Part shown: positions 11,350-19,592 of the stretch, piece by piece
Layout of the letters: every line of letters starts with the position of its first letter
Position numbering within the stretch: position 1 is the first letter of the stretch
Source of the DNA: Pseudarcicella hirudinis
GTDB lineage: Bacteria; Bacteroidota; Bacteroidia; Cytophagales; Spirosomataceae
DNA length: 64,000 nt
NCBI RefSeq assembly: GCF_900115665.1
Contig: NZ_FOXH01000016.1
Coordinates: forward strand, 108,137 to 172,136
Direction of reading: 5' to 3'
Made by a program: the position numbers and the translations under genes
Notes under the pieces: model-generated
The model's input: only the letters and a program-made list of their open reading frames with translations
Told to the model about the DNA's origin: nothing
Database searches by the model: none

Positions 11350-11381
11350 TTTGTTTTTTATTACGAAATATATTATTTTTG
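11350..11381 (+). promoter_or_regulatory. promoter of the AAA+/protease operon
   Basis: TTTG (11350-11353), a 20-bp spacer and TATTTTTG (11374-11381), a full Bacteroidota consensus. The start site would be near 11388, giving a leader of about 22 nt before the ATG at 11410. An out-of-frame ATG at 11403 opens a 5-codon reading frame that overlaps the start. Confidence 0.75.
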
Positions 11382-11409
11382 TACCACAAACTGAAAAAAA
11401 TAATGCGCC

Positions 11410-12504
11410 ATGCATACTGAAATATTACGAATAATCGAGGGTGGGTTAGCTAAGGACCCCAAAAAGGTGTACAACTATTCTAAGCTATTGGCTGATAAGC
11501 TTGATAAAGATGGCGACAATAAGATGGCTAAAATGATTTTAAGAGCTATTGACAATGGTCCTGCTACAACAGTAACTATGGACGAATTATTGACTACACC
11601 GGTAGACCAGGAAAGCAGATTGAATATTGTAGATGTTGAGGTGCCTTCAAAAGAGCATACTCAAATTGTGTTACCCAAATTGGTAGATAACAAAATTGAA
11701 GATTTTATCAACATGGTCAAGCATCAAAGCCAATTGATAAAAGGCGGTGTTGAAATGTCAAATACCCTTTTGTTGTATGGAAAGCCAGGCTGCGGAAAAA
11801 CTACTGTTGCAAAACACATTTCAGAACGCACAGGTTTACCATTGGTTGTTGCGAGATTTGATGCAATTGTTTCCTCCCTGTTAGGTAATACAGCAAAAAA
11901 CATCAGGAAAATTTTTGAATTTGCAGATAATAAACCCTGTATACTTTTCTTAGATGAATTTGATGCGATTGCTAAAGCCAGGGACGACCAATATGAATTA
12001 GGAGAATTAAAAAGGGTGATTAACAGCCTTTTGCAAAACATTGATGCGTTTGCAAAACATAACATTCTTATTGCTGCCACCAATCATCCTGAATTATTAG
12101 ATAAAGCAATTTGGAGAAGATTCAACACTGTTATTGAAATCGGCACACCACAAGACGCAGAAATTTCGGCATTAGTTAAAACCTTCACCGATGGTTTTAA
12201 TACTGATTTTGTTGAGGATGATAAAAGGAAAGACAAATTGATTAGGTTAATGGAAGGCAAAACACCCTCTGACATCAAAGGGATTATTAATAATGCTAAA
12301 GCCCAGGCTATTATTAATGGCAAAGAAATACTTGCATACGAAGATCTACTGGTAGAGCTATTTGAATTTAATAATCATGGAGATTTAACGGTTGACAAAT
12401 TAGTTGAATTTCTTAACGAGAACGGAATACCACAAGCTGCTATAGCAGAAAGAATGAAAGTTTCGCTTAGGCAGGTGAGAAATTATTTAAACAAACAACC
12501 TTAA
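11410..12504 (+). CDS. AAA+ ATPase with C-terminal HTH, partner of S8 protease
   Basis: 364 aa. Helical N-terminal domain (about 1-85). The AAA+ core has Walker A GKPGCGKT (124-131), Walker B ILFLDEFDA (178-186), sensor 1 AATN (222-225) and arginine-finger RRF (237-239). A small helical lid follows, then a C-terminal segment (about 335-362, PQAAIAERMKVSLRQVRNYL) that reads as a helix-turn-helix or protein-binding helical hairpin. The core is closest to classic FtsH/katanin/spastin-like ATPases. It is followed after 3 bp by a subtilisin-like protease, so the two are co-translated. By analogy with known AAA+/protease pairs, it may unfold or gate substrates for the protease. It has its own promoter within an accessory island. 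Confidence 0.85.
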   Translation: MHTEILRIIEGGLAKDPKKVYNYSKLLADKLDKDGDNKMAKMILRAIDNGPATTVTMDELLTTPVDQESRLNIVDVEVPSKEHTQIVLPKLVDNKIEDFINMVKHQSQLIKGGVEMSNTLLLYGKPGCGKTTVAKHISERTGLPLVVARFDAIVSSLLGNTAKNIRKIFEFADNKPCILFLDEFDAIAKARDDQYELGELKRVINSLLQNIDAFAKHNILIAATNHPELLDKAIWRRFNTVIEIGTPQDAEISALVKTFTDGFNTDFVEDDKRKDKLIRLMEGKTPSDIKGIINNAKAQAIINGKEILAYEDLLVELFEFNNHGDLTVDKLVEFLNENGIPQAAIAERMKVSLRQVRNYLNKQP

Positions 12505-12507
12505 GTC

Positions 12508-14868
12508 ATGGCAGAAAAAAATCTTCCAATAAAATTCTTCCATAAAAGGCAGAAAGATGAAATGGACACTGAGGGTGGCGGTGAAAGAAAGTTACCGAAA
12601 TGGGCGGACGTCAATACTATTATAGAAAAAGCTCAGTATGTCAATGAAGTGCTTTCTGACATTTCGGGGGCTTTAGCGAATAAAGTAGAACGAAATAATT
12701 ATGTCCCTTCAATAATCAAGTTAAAGGTAAATGAAGAAGCGCTTGCTAAATCCCATCGAAAGGAAATCGCCGGTATATTTAATACGGGAAAAATAAACTT
12801 AATTGGCATATATGGAGAGGATGAAATACTTGTTAAGATTGACGGCCAATCCGATATTCAGGCAATTCGTAAAAAGTTAGAAAATGCTGACAACGCATTT
12901 CCAAGTTTTACTACAATTGTTGGGTTGTCGGCAATTACCAACGCCGAAGAATTTAAACCACAGATTGATGTTGAACCTGATAACGAAACCATTCTTAAAG
13001 TTAAATTGTTTAATTATGGAAATAGTGACTTGAATGCCATCCTAATAAAACTTTTTGAAGGTTTTTGTGCAGAAAAAAGCATCCAGTGTGAACGTGCATC
13101 TTATTCCGCGGAGTTGAATATTTATAGACTGACTGAGGTCACTCCCGATGCATTTGATGAGTTAAAGGATTTCGATGGCGTTCAGCTTGTTACTGAAATG
13201 CCTGCTTATGACATTACTTTGGATGAACTAACAGAGGACAACACCATAGCAATTAAGAAACCCAAAGCGGGGCAGACTTATCCAATTGTAGGTGTGCTCG
13301 ATACCGGCATCGCAAATATTCCTCATTTGGCACCTTGGCTTCATAACAAGAGCTTTACCAAATATCATGAAGACGATACAAATAAAGGACACGGCACTTT
13401 TGTTGCCGGTGTTCTTATTTATGGTGATGAATTAGAAGGAATGAATTATACAGGATTTGATGGGTGTAAATTATTTGAAGCAATTGTAATGCCAGACATA
13501 CGCAGGCAAAAAATTTATGAAGATGAATTGATTGAGCATATAAGGGAGGCTATTAGTAAAAATGATGAGATTAAAATATGGAACCTCTCATTAGGCACAA
13601 GGAATGAAGCAGATTTATATGAGTTTTCTGATTTTGCGAAAGCCTTGGATGAAGTTCAGGAGCAGCATGATGTTTTAATATGTAAATCAGCCGGAAATTG
13701 TGAGAATTTTAAAATGGCGGCACCTAAAAGCCGAATTTCTAAATCTGCAGATACTGTTCGTGGTTTGGTAGTTGGTTCATTGACACATGATAAAAACGGG
13801 ACAGATATATCTGAAAAATATCACCCCTCGCCTTTTTCCAGGATGGGACCCGGTCCATCTTACTTAATTAAACCAGATGTCGTACATATGGGTGGCAATG
13901 CAGGGTTAGATCATAGAAATAATCCGGTTTACAACACGGTAAAATCATTCGCTCCTGATGGTAGCATTGCAAACAATGTCGGCACCAGCTTTTCTACTCC
14001 ACGTGTGTCTGCAATTGCTGCAGGGCTTGATTCTATGCTAAATGAAAAATTCAACCCATTGTTGCTTAAAGCACTAATAGTTCATTCTGCTAGGTATCCT
14101 CAAGAAATGCAAATGTCTATAGCTGAAAAACTTAATGGTGCTGGATTTGGCTTACCATCAAATATTAATGATATACTTTTTAACCAGCCAAATGAAATAA
14201 CACTAATTCTGCAAGACACTTTGGAAAAGGGTAATTTTATAGATATTCTCGACTTTCCTTTTCCGCAATCCATGATAGACGAGGACGGTTATTTCTATGG
14301 TGAAGTTACTGTTACGTTAGTGACCGCCCCTATCCTGGAAGTATCACAAGGTGCCGAATACTGCCAGTCGAATATTGATGTGATGTTTGGTAGCTACGAT
14401 GATAAAGTAGAAAGAGATACCACAAAGCCGACAATTAAAAATCCAATTGGTGCAGATGGTAGACAAAACGTTTTGGCTACCGCAGTGTATAGCAAGAAAG
14501 CAGCACAAGATACTTCTACCCCTTTTGCTACAGAAAGGATGCTTGTTTCTTATGGTGATAAGTACCAGCCGGTAAAAAAATGGAGTGTAAATTTTGATGA
14601 TTTTACCAATGCCAATAAAGAGAAGTATTTAAAGGCCCCTAAAAATTGGTATTTGAAGTTGGAAGGTTTATTTAGGCATTTTACAGAAACAAAATGCGAC
14701 ATGCAGAAGATAATACCAAGCCAGGAGTTTTGCCTAATTGTCACCATTAAGGATACTAAAAAGAAAGGCAACATTTACAATGAAGTAACGCAGTTACTTA
14801 ACAATTTTAGTTTCATTCACAGCAATGTGAAAATAAAAGAAGAAGTAAGAATCAGACTAAACGGATAA
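12508..14868 (+). CDS. S8 subtilisin-like serine protease (Y4bN-like), ATPase partner
   Basis: 786 aa, no signal peptide, so cytoplasmic. About 250 N-terminal residues form an alpha/beta regulatory region with two repeated ferredoxin-like stretches. The subtilase domain follows, with Asp265 (VLDTG), His295 (KGHGTF), oxyanion Asn397 (SAGN) and Ser494 (GTSFSTPRVSA); the triad is complete. A beta-rich C-terminal domain (about 555-786) completes it. This matches the uncharacterised Y4bN-type S8 group that is regularly encoded beside an AAA ATPase. Lack of a secretion signal and coupling to an ATPase suggest regulated intracellular proteolysis, possibly in phage defence or a related conflict. That role is inference. 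Confidence 0.88.
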   Translation: MAEKNLPIKFFHKRQKDEMDTEGGGERKLPKWADVNTIIEKAQYVNEVLSDISGALANKVERNNYVPSIIKLKVNEEALAKSHRKEIAGIFNTGKINLIGIYGEDEILVKIDGQSDIQAIRKKLENADNAFPSFTTIVGLSAITNAEEFKPQIDVEPDNETILKVKLFNYGNSDLNAILIKLFEGFCAEKSIQCERASYSAELNIYRLTEVTPDAFDELKDFDGVQLVTEMPAYDITLDELTEDNTIAIKKPKAGQTYPIVGVLDTGIANIPHLAPWLHNKSFTKYHEDDTNKGHGTFVAGVLIYGDELEGMNYTGFDGCKLFEAIVMPDIRRQKIYEDELIEHIREAISKNDEIKIWNLSLGTRNEADLYEFSDFAKALDEVQEQHDVLICKSAGNCENFKMAAPKSRISKSADTVRGLVVGSLTHDKNGTDISEKYHPSPFSRMGPGPSYLIKPDVVHMGGNAGLDHRNNPVYNTVKSFAPDGSIANNVGTSFSTPRVSAIAAGLDSMLNEKFNPLLLKALIVHSARYPQEMQMSIAEKLNGAGFGLPSNINDILFNQPNEITLILQDTLEKGNFIDILDFPFPQSMIDEDGYFYGEVTVTLVTAPILEVSQGAEYCQSNIDVMFGSYDDKVERDTTKPTIKNPIGADGRQNVLATAVYSKKAAQDTSTPFATERMLVSYGDKYQPVKKWSVNFDDFTNANKEKYLKAPKNWYLKLEGLFRHFTETKCDMQKIIPSQEFCLIVTIKDTKKKGNIYNEVTQLLNNFSFIHSNVKIKEEVRIRLNG

Positions 14869-14898
14869 ATTAAAACATTAGAGATACCATAAATAAAA

Positions 14899-14928
14899 AT
14901 GCCTAAGAAGCGGCAACTTCAAAGGCAT
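14899..14928 (+). terminator. possible terminator after the protease gene
   Basis: ATGCCT...AGGCAT arms with an inner AGAAG/CTTC-type pairing and two mismatches, 30 bp after the protease stop. There is no long T-tract, so it is weak. The rest of 14930-15148 has no convincing gene; a 37-codon frame from 14899 is probably chance. Confidence 0.4.
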
Positions 14929-15148
14929 CGATTAAATCAGGAATGTATTAAAGCTGTAGGTGGCTTAACGGGGTTGGTAACCCTTTGGCATTCCATGTTA
15001 TTGTTTTTATAACAGATTGCAAAGGTAATTGTTTACTTTGATTTACAAAACCTTTCTTCATACTCAATAGCAATACACCTTACCGGCTAGTTATCCTAAC
15101 TCCGTGATGTAAAAGGATAATATTTTTTCACTTTTCAAATTATTTAAG

Positions 15149-15409
15149 ATGCAATTTGAAGGAGCCGTAGTAAAAGAGCAAGGAGTAACCTTCGCTATCG
15201 TAGTGGTAAAACCTTATGTACTTAATAGTTCTATGGAATGTGATGATGCAAGGCAAGGATTTCGCAGCATTTTTCCCGGTATGCCAATAATATTAATGGC
15301 ACAAGGGTCAAGAGGCGTACCTACTTATCAGGGAAGAACTGATATCATAAAATTCCTGGCTAATGTGCATCCATCAAGAATCCCGTGGAAGAGGTACAAT
15401 TACAATTAA
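15149..15409 (+). CDS. small conserved-looking protein, function unknown
   Basis: 86 aa, starting MQFEGAVVKEQGVTFAIVVV. It predicts as a beta-alpha-beta fold: a hydrophobic strand (TFAIVVVKPYVL), an amphipathic helix (CDDARQGFRSIF), a strand (MPIILMAQ), then a Gly/Arg-rich turn (GSRGVPTYQGRTDI) and the tail HPSRIPWKRYNYN. I recall similar short proteins in scattered accessory regions but cannot name a family. It lies 27 bp upstream of the 57-aa gene on the same strand and is probably co-transcribed with it. Confidence 0.7.
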   Translation: MQFEGAVVKEQGVTFAIVVVKPYVLNSSMECDDARQGFRSIFPGMPIILMAQGSRGVPTYQGRTDIIKFLANVHPSRIPWKRYNYN

Positions 15410-15436
15410 TCATTTTTAAAAAACTAAGAACGCTTT

Positions 15437-15610
15437 ATGGCAAAGAATGGAAAAGTCGGTGATGGTCACCGCAATGGAGCAGTAAAAGAAAGATCGCAGA
15501 CCTACAATCCTAAAACTGAGACTTGGGTAAAACGCGATACGAACACAGGTAGATTTATGGATGGCAAATCTGATGACAAACCTTTCAAGGGGGTTACTAA
15601 AGAGAAGTAG
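15437..15610 (+). CDS. 57-aa basic conserved small protein
   Basis: 57 aa, highly polar and basic. It starts MAKNGKVGDGHRNGAVKERS and contains YNPKTETWVKRDTNTGRFMD. It is rich in Lys, Arg, Gly and Asp with no hydrophobic core, which suggests a nucleic-acid- or ribosome-associated or intrinsically disordered peptide. Short proteins of this pattern recur in many bacteria without a known role. It sits 27 bp after the 86-aa gene and before a strong hairpin terminator, so these two form a transcription unit. Confidence 0.7.
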   Translation: MAKNGKVGDGHRNGAVKERSQTYNPKTETWVKRDTNTGRFMDGKSDDKPFKGVTKEK

Positions 15611-15622
15611 CTTCAAGAATAG

Positions 15623-15654
15623 CAGGGCTGCATTCTGCAGCTCTGTTATATTTT
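15623..15654 (+). terminator. intrinsic terminator after the 57-aa gene
   Basis: CAGGGCTGCA and TGCAGCTCTG arms (one G-T pair) with a TTC loop, followed by the T-rich TTATATTTTC. Confidence 0.8.
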
Positions 15655-15676
15655 CTAATTTAGAAAAGTAAAAACC

Positions 15677-15895
15677 ATGTTTGATTTAAGCAAAGAAAAA
15701 ATAGACGTTAAATGTGATTGTGGAAGAAAGCATATTGCTACGCTTCAAGATGCAATAAACCGGAAAACTATCAAGTGTTCTTGTGGAACCAATATCCAAT
15801 TGAACGATAATAACCGTTCTGCAAGAAAAGGTGTAAATGATATTAATAAAGTATTCAGGGATTTAGAAAATACCTTCAAGAAACTTGGAAAGTAA
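15677..15895 (+). CDS. small zinc-ribbon-like protein
   Basis: 72 aa. Four Cys in two CxCG pairs (CDCGRKH at about 13-19 and CSCGTNIQL at about 34-42) form a rubredoxin-like zinc ribbon, followed by a charged helix (NDINKVFRDLENTFKKLG). It resembles small zinc-binding accessory proteins, but no specific family is recognised. It lies 66 bp past the previous gene with a terminator between, so it likely has its own promoter. Confidence 0.7.
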   Translation: MFDLSKEKIDVKCDCGRKHIATLQDAINRKTIKCSCGTNIQLNDNNRSARKGVNDINKVFRDLENTFKKLGK

Positions 15896-15918
15896 GTAAT
15901 GTTTGATGAGTTGTTAAA

Positions 15919-16094
15919 CTATACCTCAATGTCGTCCATTGTTTCATAGTATTCTTTTAATGTCGCTTGAACAATGACTTCAATAATAAGATTTATAAAA
16001 GCCTTTCCTCTTCATTTTGAGCATGGAAATCGGTTATTCTCTGATCCAAATCTTTTTGGCTTCGTTCTATTTTAATTCTTGATTTTCGTTCCAT
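15919..16094 (-). pseudogene. frameshifted small gene of unknown function
   Basis: On the minus strand the ATG at 16094 starts MERKSRIKIERSQKDLDQRI and runs to HAQNEEERLL, then stops. The next frame continues NLIIEVIVQATLKEYYETMD to the stop at 15919. Both halves have coding-like character (charged helix, then hydrophobic-to-acidic helix). One base change would join them into about 57 aa. This may be a decayed or sequencing-error gene. 16095-16219 holds only a short T-arm-like motif near 16130. Confidence 0.4.
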
Positions 16095-16219
16095 AAAAAC
16101 TGATTTGTTTGTTCTTACAACAGAGAAAGGGAGTCGAACTCCTAAAATATCGAAACACATTTATTATCAACTGTTTATTCAGAATTGATGATATAATGAC
16201 AACATGAGTATAAAACAGC

Positions 16220-16254
16220 AAATCCTGTTTAAATCGTTGATTTAAACAGGATTT
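16220..16254 (-). terminator. terminator downstream of tRNA-Val
   Basis: 15-bp perfect stem (AAATCCTGTTTAAAT / ATTTAAACAGGATTT) with a 5-nt loop, 13 bp beyond the tRNA 3' end on the minus strand. Confidence 0.75.
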
Positions 16255-16267
16255 CGATATTTTCCAG

Positions 16268-16342
16268 TGGGCTGTGAGGGATTCGAACCCACGACCTCCG
16301 CCCTGTCAAGGCGGCGCTCTAAACCAACTGAGCTAACAACCC
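16268..16342 (-). tRNA. tRNA-Val (anticodon GAC)
   Basis: Minus-strand cloverleaf: acceptor GGGTTGT/ACAGCCC (one G-T pair), D-arm AGCTCAGTTGGTTTAGAGC, anticodon stem CCGCC/GGCGG with loop TTGACAG, T-loop TTCGAAT and discriminator A. The anticodon is GAC, so it reads GUC and GUU codons. CCA is not encoded. Its 3' end is the likely integration site for the neighbouring island. Confidence 0.95.
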
Positions 16343-16375
16343 TTTTACCGGGAACTGCAAATATAACGGTCTGCT

Positions 16376-17677
16376 CTATGCCGGCAAAACAACTTTATAG
16401 GTTTTTTGAGAAGGGATTTTGCTTAACATCAGCACTCCCGCAAAAAATACCAGAACCAGTACCAGGATACTATTCCGCATTCCAAAGGCCTGATCTACCA
16501 ATCCAAAAATCGAGGTTCCCAGAAAGGTTGAAATCTTATCCGTTACATCATAAAAGCTGAAATATGAGGCGGTATCGGTTGTTTCTTCCGGCAATAATTT
16601 GGCATAGGTAGATCGGGAAAGCGATTGAATACCTCCCATCACCAGTCCGATTGCTGAAGCCAGTACATAGAACTCAATTTCTGTATAGACAAAATAAGCA
16701 CAGATGCAAATGACTACCCAAACACCCGCTATAAGCATCAACGCTTTAGTATTTCCAAGTTTCGCAGATAAATTGGCAAAAACATAGGCCCCGAAAATTG
16801 CAAGGATCTGCAATAGTAATATCGTCACGATCAGGGAATTGTCAGGTAAATGTAATTCGCTGCTTCCAAAAATCGTTCCTAAATACATAACCGTCTGAGC
16901 TCCCATATTGTAGAAGAAAAATGCAAGGAGGAATCTTTTCAAAATCGGGATTTGTTTCAACTGGGCAAATACTTTCTTCAATTCCTTAAAACCATTCCAG
17001 ATCCAGTCTTTATTTCTTTCTCCGTTACTGACCTTCTTGTCTTCAAGGTAATGAAACGGAATCTGAGCAAAACCAAGCCACCATATACCAACTGTAAGAA
17101 ATGAGATTTTACAAGCGGTTCCTGACGAAATACCTCCATACCATTGCGGCATGGTCAGCATGGTAAGATTAAAAATCAACAGCAAAACACTCCCGATATA
17201 ACCCATCGTAAAACCCCGGGCACTCAGTTTGTCAAATCGGTCTTCTGTTGCAATTTCGGGGAGATAGGCATTATAAAAAACAATACTTCCACTCCATCCG
17301 ATCAATGAAAACATAAAGGCAAATACACCCAGATACAGATGGTCCCGGTTAAAAAAGTACAAAAGCAAACAACAAACCGAACCCAGGTAAACAAATCCTT
17401 TCATGAATAATTTCTTCCTTCCGCTGTAATCAGCAATAGCACCAAAAACGGGGCTTAAAAAGGCAATTAATAAGAAAGCAGCAGAAACAGTAAGTGAAAA
17501 AAGTGCGGAGTTTTTGATATTAAATCCGAGAAATTCAACAATTTCTCCTCCCTGGGCATTTACTGCGGTATTGCTGAAATAAATCGGGAAAATACTGGAA
17601 ACGATTACCAGAGCATGTACGGAGTTTGCCCAGTCATACATGCACCAGGCGTTTAAAATCTTAGGGTTATTTTTCAT
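16376..17677 (-). CDS. UMF1-type MFS transporter
   Basis: 433 aa with about 12 membrane segments. The start NPKILNAWCMYDWANSVHAL matches the UMF1/Atg22-like MFS family (WxxYDWANS signature), and GAIADYSGRKKLFM is the MFS loop 2-3 motif. Family members of bacteria are uncharacterised; vacuolar Atg22 exports amino acids. It starts next to the tRNA with no operon partner. Inner membrane; substrate unknown. Confidence 0.88.
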   Translation of the reverse strand: MKNNPKILNAWCMYDWANSVHALVIVSSIFPIYFSNTAVNAQGGEIVEFLGFNIKNSALFSLTVSAAFLLIAFLSPVFGAIADYSGRKKLFMKGFVYLGSVCCLLLYFFNRDHLYLGVFAFMFSLIGWSGSIVFYNAYLPEIATEDRFDKLSARGFTMGYIGSVLLLIFNLTMLTMPQWYGGISSGTACKISFLTVGIWWLGFAQIPFHYLEDKKVSNGERNKDWIWNGFKELKKVFAQLKQIPILKRFLLAFFFYNMGAQTVMYLGTIFGSSELHLPDNSLIVTILLLQILAIFGAYVFANLSAKLGNTKALMLIAGVWVVICICAYFVYTEIEFYVLASAIGLVMGGIQSLSRSTYAKLLPEETTDTASYFSFYDVTDKISTFLGTSIFGLVDQAFGMRNSILVLVLVFFAGVLMLSKIPSQKTYKVVLPA

Positions 17678-17734
17678 TTTAAAAATTAGGTAAAACTTAA
17701 TATCATAGCTATGGGGAATTTACACAATCTATTG

Positions 17735-18610
17735 CTAACTGAGATTACCCGACGGATAAACTTCTCTTAAAAAATCAAGTACCGCATTGGTAAATGCGTG
17801 ATTCGAGTCTCCGGCAACCATATGTCCTGCACCAGACACGTTCACACTTCTTACATGCGGAACAGCATCCAGAAACTCTGCCATTATTTTCTCAGAAACA
17901 ACGTCCGACATCCCTCCTCTTACAATCATAGTCGGAACATTCAGCTTTTTAGCGGCTTCATACATTCTTTCCTCATTTCGGGTCATTTGATCCGGTCCAA
18001 GGCTTTTCCATAATTTAAGCATTTGCACATCCCAATGCCAGTAGTATCTTCCATCTTCTCTCAACCGCAGATTTTTCTCCAGCCGGGAATGATCTTCCGG
18101 TTTTGTCCGATGAGGCAAATATGCCGCTACAGCCTCAGCTGCTTCATCCAGAGATGCAAATCCATGTGTATTTGAAGACATAAATGCAAATATTCTTTCT
18201 ATTCCTTTTTGCTCGGTTTTAGGCGCAATATCTACCAAAACCAGGGCAGAACAGATTGATTCCTCCGCTTCTCCTTCTGCAACCAGTGAAGTCATACCTC
18301 CGAGTGAAGCACCAACCAATGCGGGTTTACCTTTGAGATTGGCAATCAAAGATTTCAGGTCTTTAACCAGGTCTTCAATACGATAGGCTCCTTCCTCAGA
18401 CCAACTGCTGTCGCCATGTCCTCTGGCATCAAAAGCTATAGCATAATATCCCTGTCCGGCAAATTTTGCGGCGGTATCTCCCCAGGAATGCCTGGTTTGT
18501 CCGCCTCCATGTAAAAGCACTACGGGAGGATTATCTGCATTTCCGAACACATCTGCGGTAAGATAAAAGTCTTTTGCTACTTCAAATTGTAATTTTTGAG
18601 ATAAAATCAT
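17735..18610 (-). CDS. alpha/beta hydrolase
   Basis: 291 aa from the ATG at 18610 (MILSQKLQFEVAKD); 15 further in-frame residues upstream look non-coding. Oxyanion HGGG near residue 34, nucleophile elbow GASLGG with the catalytic Ser at about 102, catalytic His in SGAGHMVAG. A helical cap lies between. No signal peptide. The closest broad groups are epoxide hydrolase-like and lactonase-like proteins, but the substrate is not readable. Confidence 0.9.
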   Translation of the reverse strand: MILSQKLQFEVAKDFYLTADVFGNADNPPVVLLHGGGQTRHSWGDTAAKFAGQGYYAIAFDARGHGDSSWSEEGAYRIEDLVKDLKSLIANLKGKPALVGASLGGMTSLVAEGEAEESICSALVLVDIAPKTEQKGIERIFAFMSSNTHGFASLDEAAEAVAAYLPHRTKPEDHSRLEKNLRLREDGRYYWHWDVQMLKLWKSLGPDQMTRNEERMYEAAKKLNVPTMIVRGGMSDVVSEKIMAEFLDAVPHVRSVNVSGAGHMVAGDSNHAFTNAVLDFLREVYPSGNLS

Positions 18611-18741
18611 GTTTTTGGAAGAGAATCGGGCAAGATATCTTCGGATACCTGACAAAGTGTTTTTTATTTGAAATAACAGAACATTTTTCCTGATTTCAAA
18701 ATTTCGACCTTATTTATTGTAATTGAAGAAGATCAGGGGGC

Positions 18742-19452
18742 TTATTTGTAATGAATGATTCTTTGCTGAACCGGGGAGGCTCTTTTAGACTCATACCTTG
18801 ATCTGTCAAGGAGATATACATCAAGAATAGCTTTTGGTCTGGCAAGGTATTCACGCAGGTAGGTACGGAAAGAATAACCTCCGGGAACGTCCTGCGCTGC
18901 AAATGCTACGGCATCTACGCCCAGTTCCTTGGCGAGAAACAATGCTCTGGCATTATGGGTAGGCTGGGAAATAATTGTAAATCTGCTTTGTTTGAAAATC
19001 TCCTTGCAGCGGATAATCGAATCATAGGTCCGGTAACCTGCAAAATCCAGCACCATTGCTTCTTCCGGAATACCCAATGCCAGCAAAGATTTTTTCATAT
19101 CAGCAGGTTCGTTGTAAAACACAGAATCATGATTACCACTCAGTATCAGAAATTTCACTTTTCCTTCTTTGTATAAACGGGCGGCAGCCTCCATTCTAAG
19201 TTTAAAGAACAAATTTTCCTTCCCTTTGTACACATATTTACTGGTACCTAAAACAAGCGCTACATCATTGGATGGTAATTTATCTATGTCGTAATAGTTC
19301 CTGCCGGAAGTGGAAATGACAATCCAGATATTACAGATCAGAATCCCACCTACAATCAGAAAAAACGCCGCAATAACGCCCTTCACCAGTATTTTTACAT
19401 ATCTGGTGATATCATAGGGGTTTTGCAGCGATATTTCTAATGTGTATCTCAT
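18742..19452 (-). CDS. SanA/YdcF-like DUF218 membrane protein
   Basis: 236 aa. One N-terminal anchor (about 20-48) and a DUF218 domain: VALVLGTSKYV, the stretch AARLYKEGKVKFLILSGNHD, and ISQPTHNARALFLAKELGVD. SanA homologues affect envelope barrier function (vancomycin resistance in E. coli when overexpressed); the biochemical activity is unclear. It stands alone. Confidence 0.88.
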   Translation of the reverse strand: MRYTLEISLQNPYDITRYVKILVKGVIAAFFLIVGGILICNIWIVISTSGRNYYDIDKLPSNDVALVLGTSKYVYKGKENLFFKLRMEAAARLYKEGKVKFLILSGNHDSVFYNEPADMKKSLLALGIPEEAMVLDFAGYRTYDSIIRCKEIFKQSRFTIISQPTHNARALFLAKELGVDAVAFAAQDVPGGYSFRTYLREYLARPKAILDVYLLDRSRYESKRASPVQQRIIHYK

Positions 19453-19592
19453 TGGTTTTCAGGTCAGAATCATCAGATTACAACACTTAAATGAATTTAC
19501 AAAAAACATTTTAAATCTGTGTCGTTCCTTAAACAATATCCTGTTCAAAATCAGATTGAAATGATATTATCTCCGTTCCTGAAAATTCCAAC

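Noticed and set aside
14899..15012. 37-codon frame after the protease gene
   Set aside because: Starts inside a probable terminator hairpin and has no coding-like features.
10422..16342. An intact integrative element with its own integrase
   Set aside because: No integrase, recombinase or relaxase is seen between the two tRNA-end copies; only a decayed IS200-type transposase. It is at most a relic.
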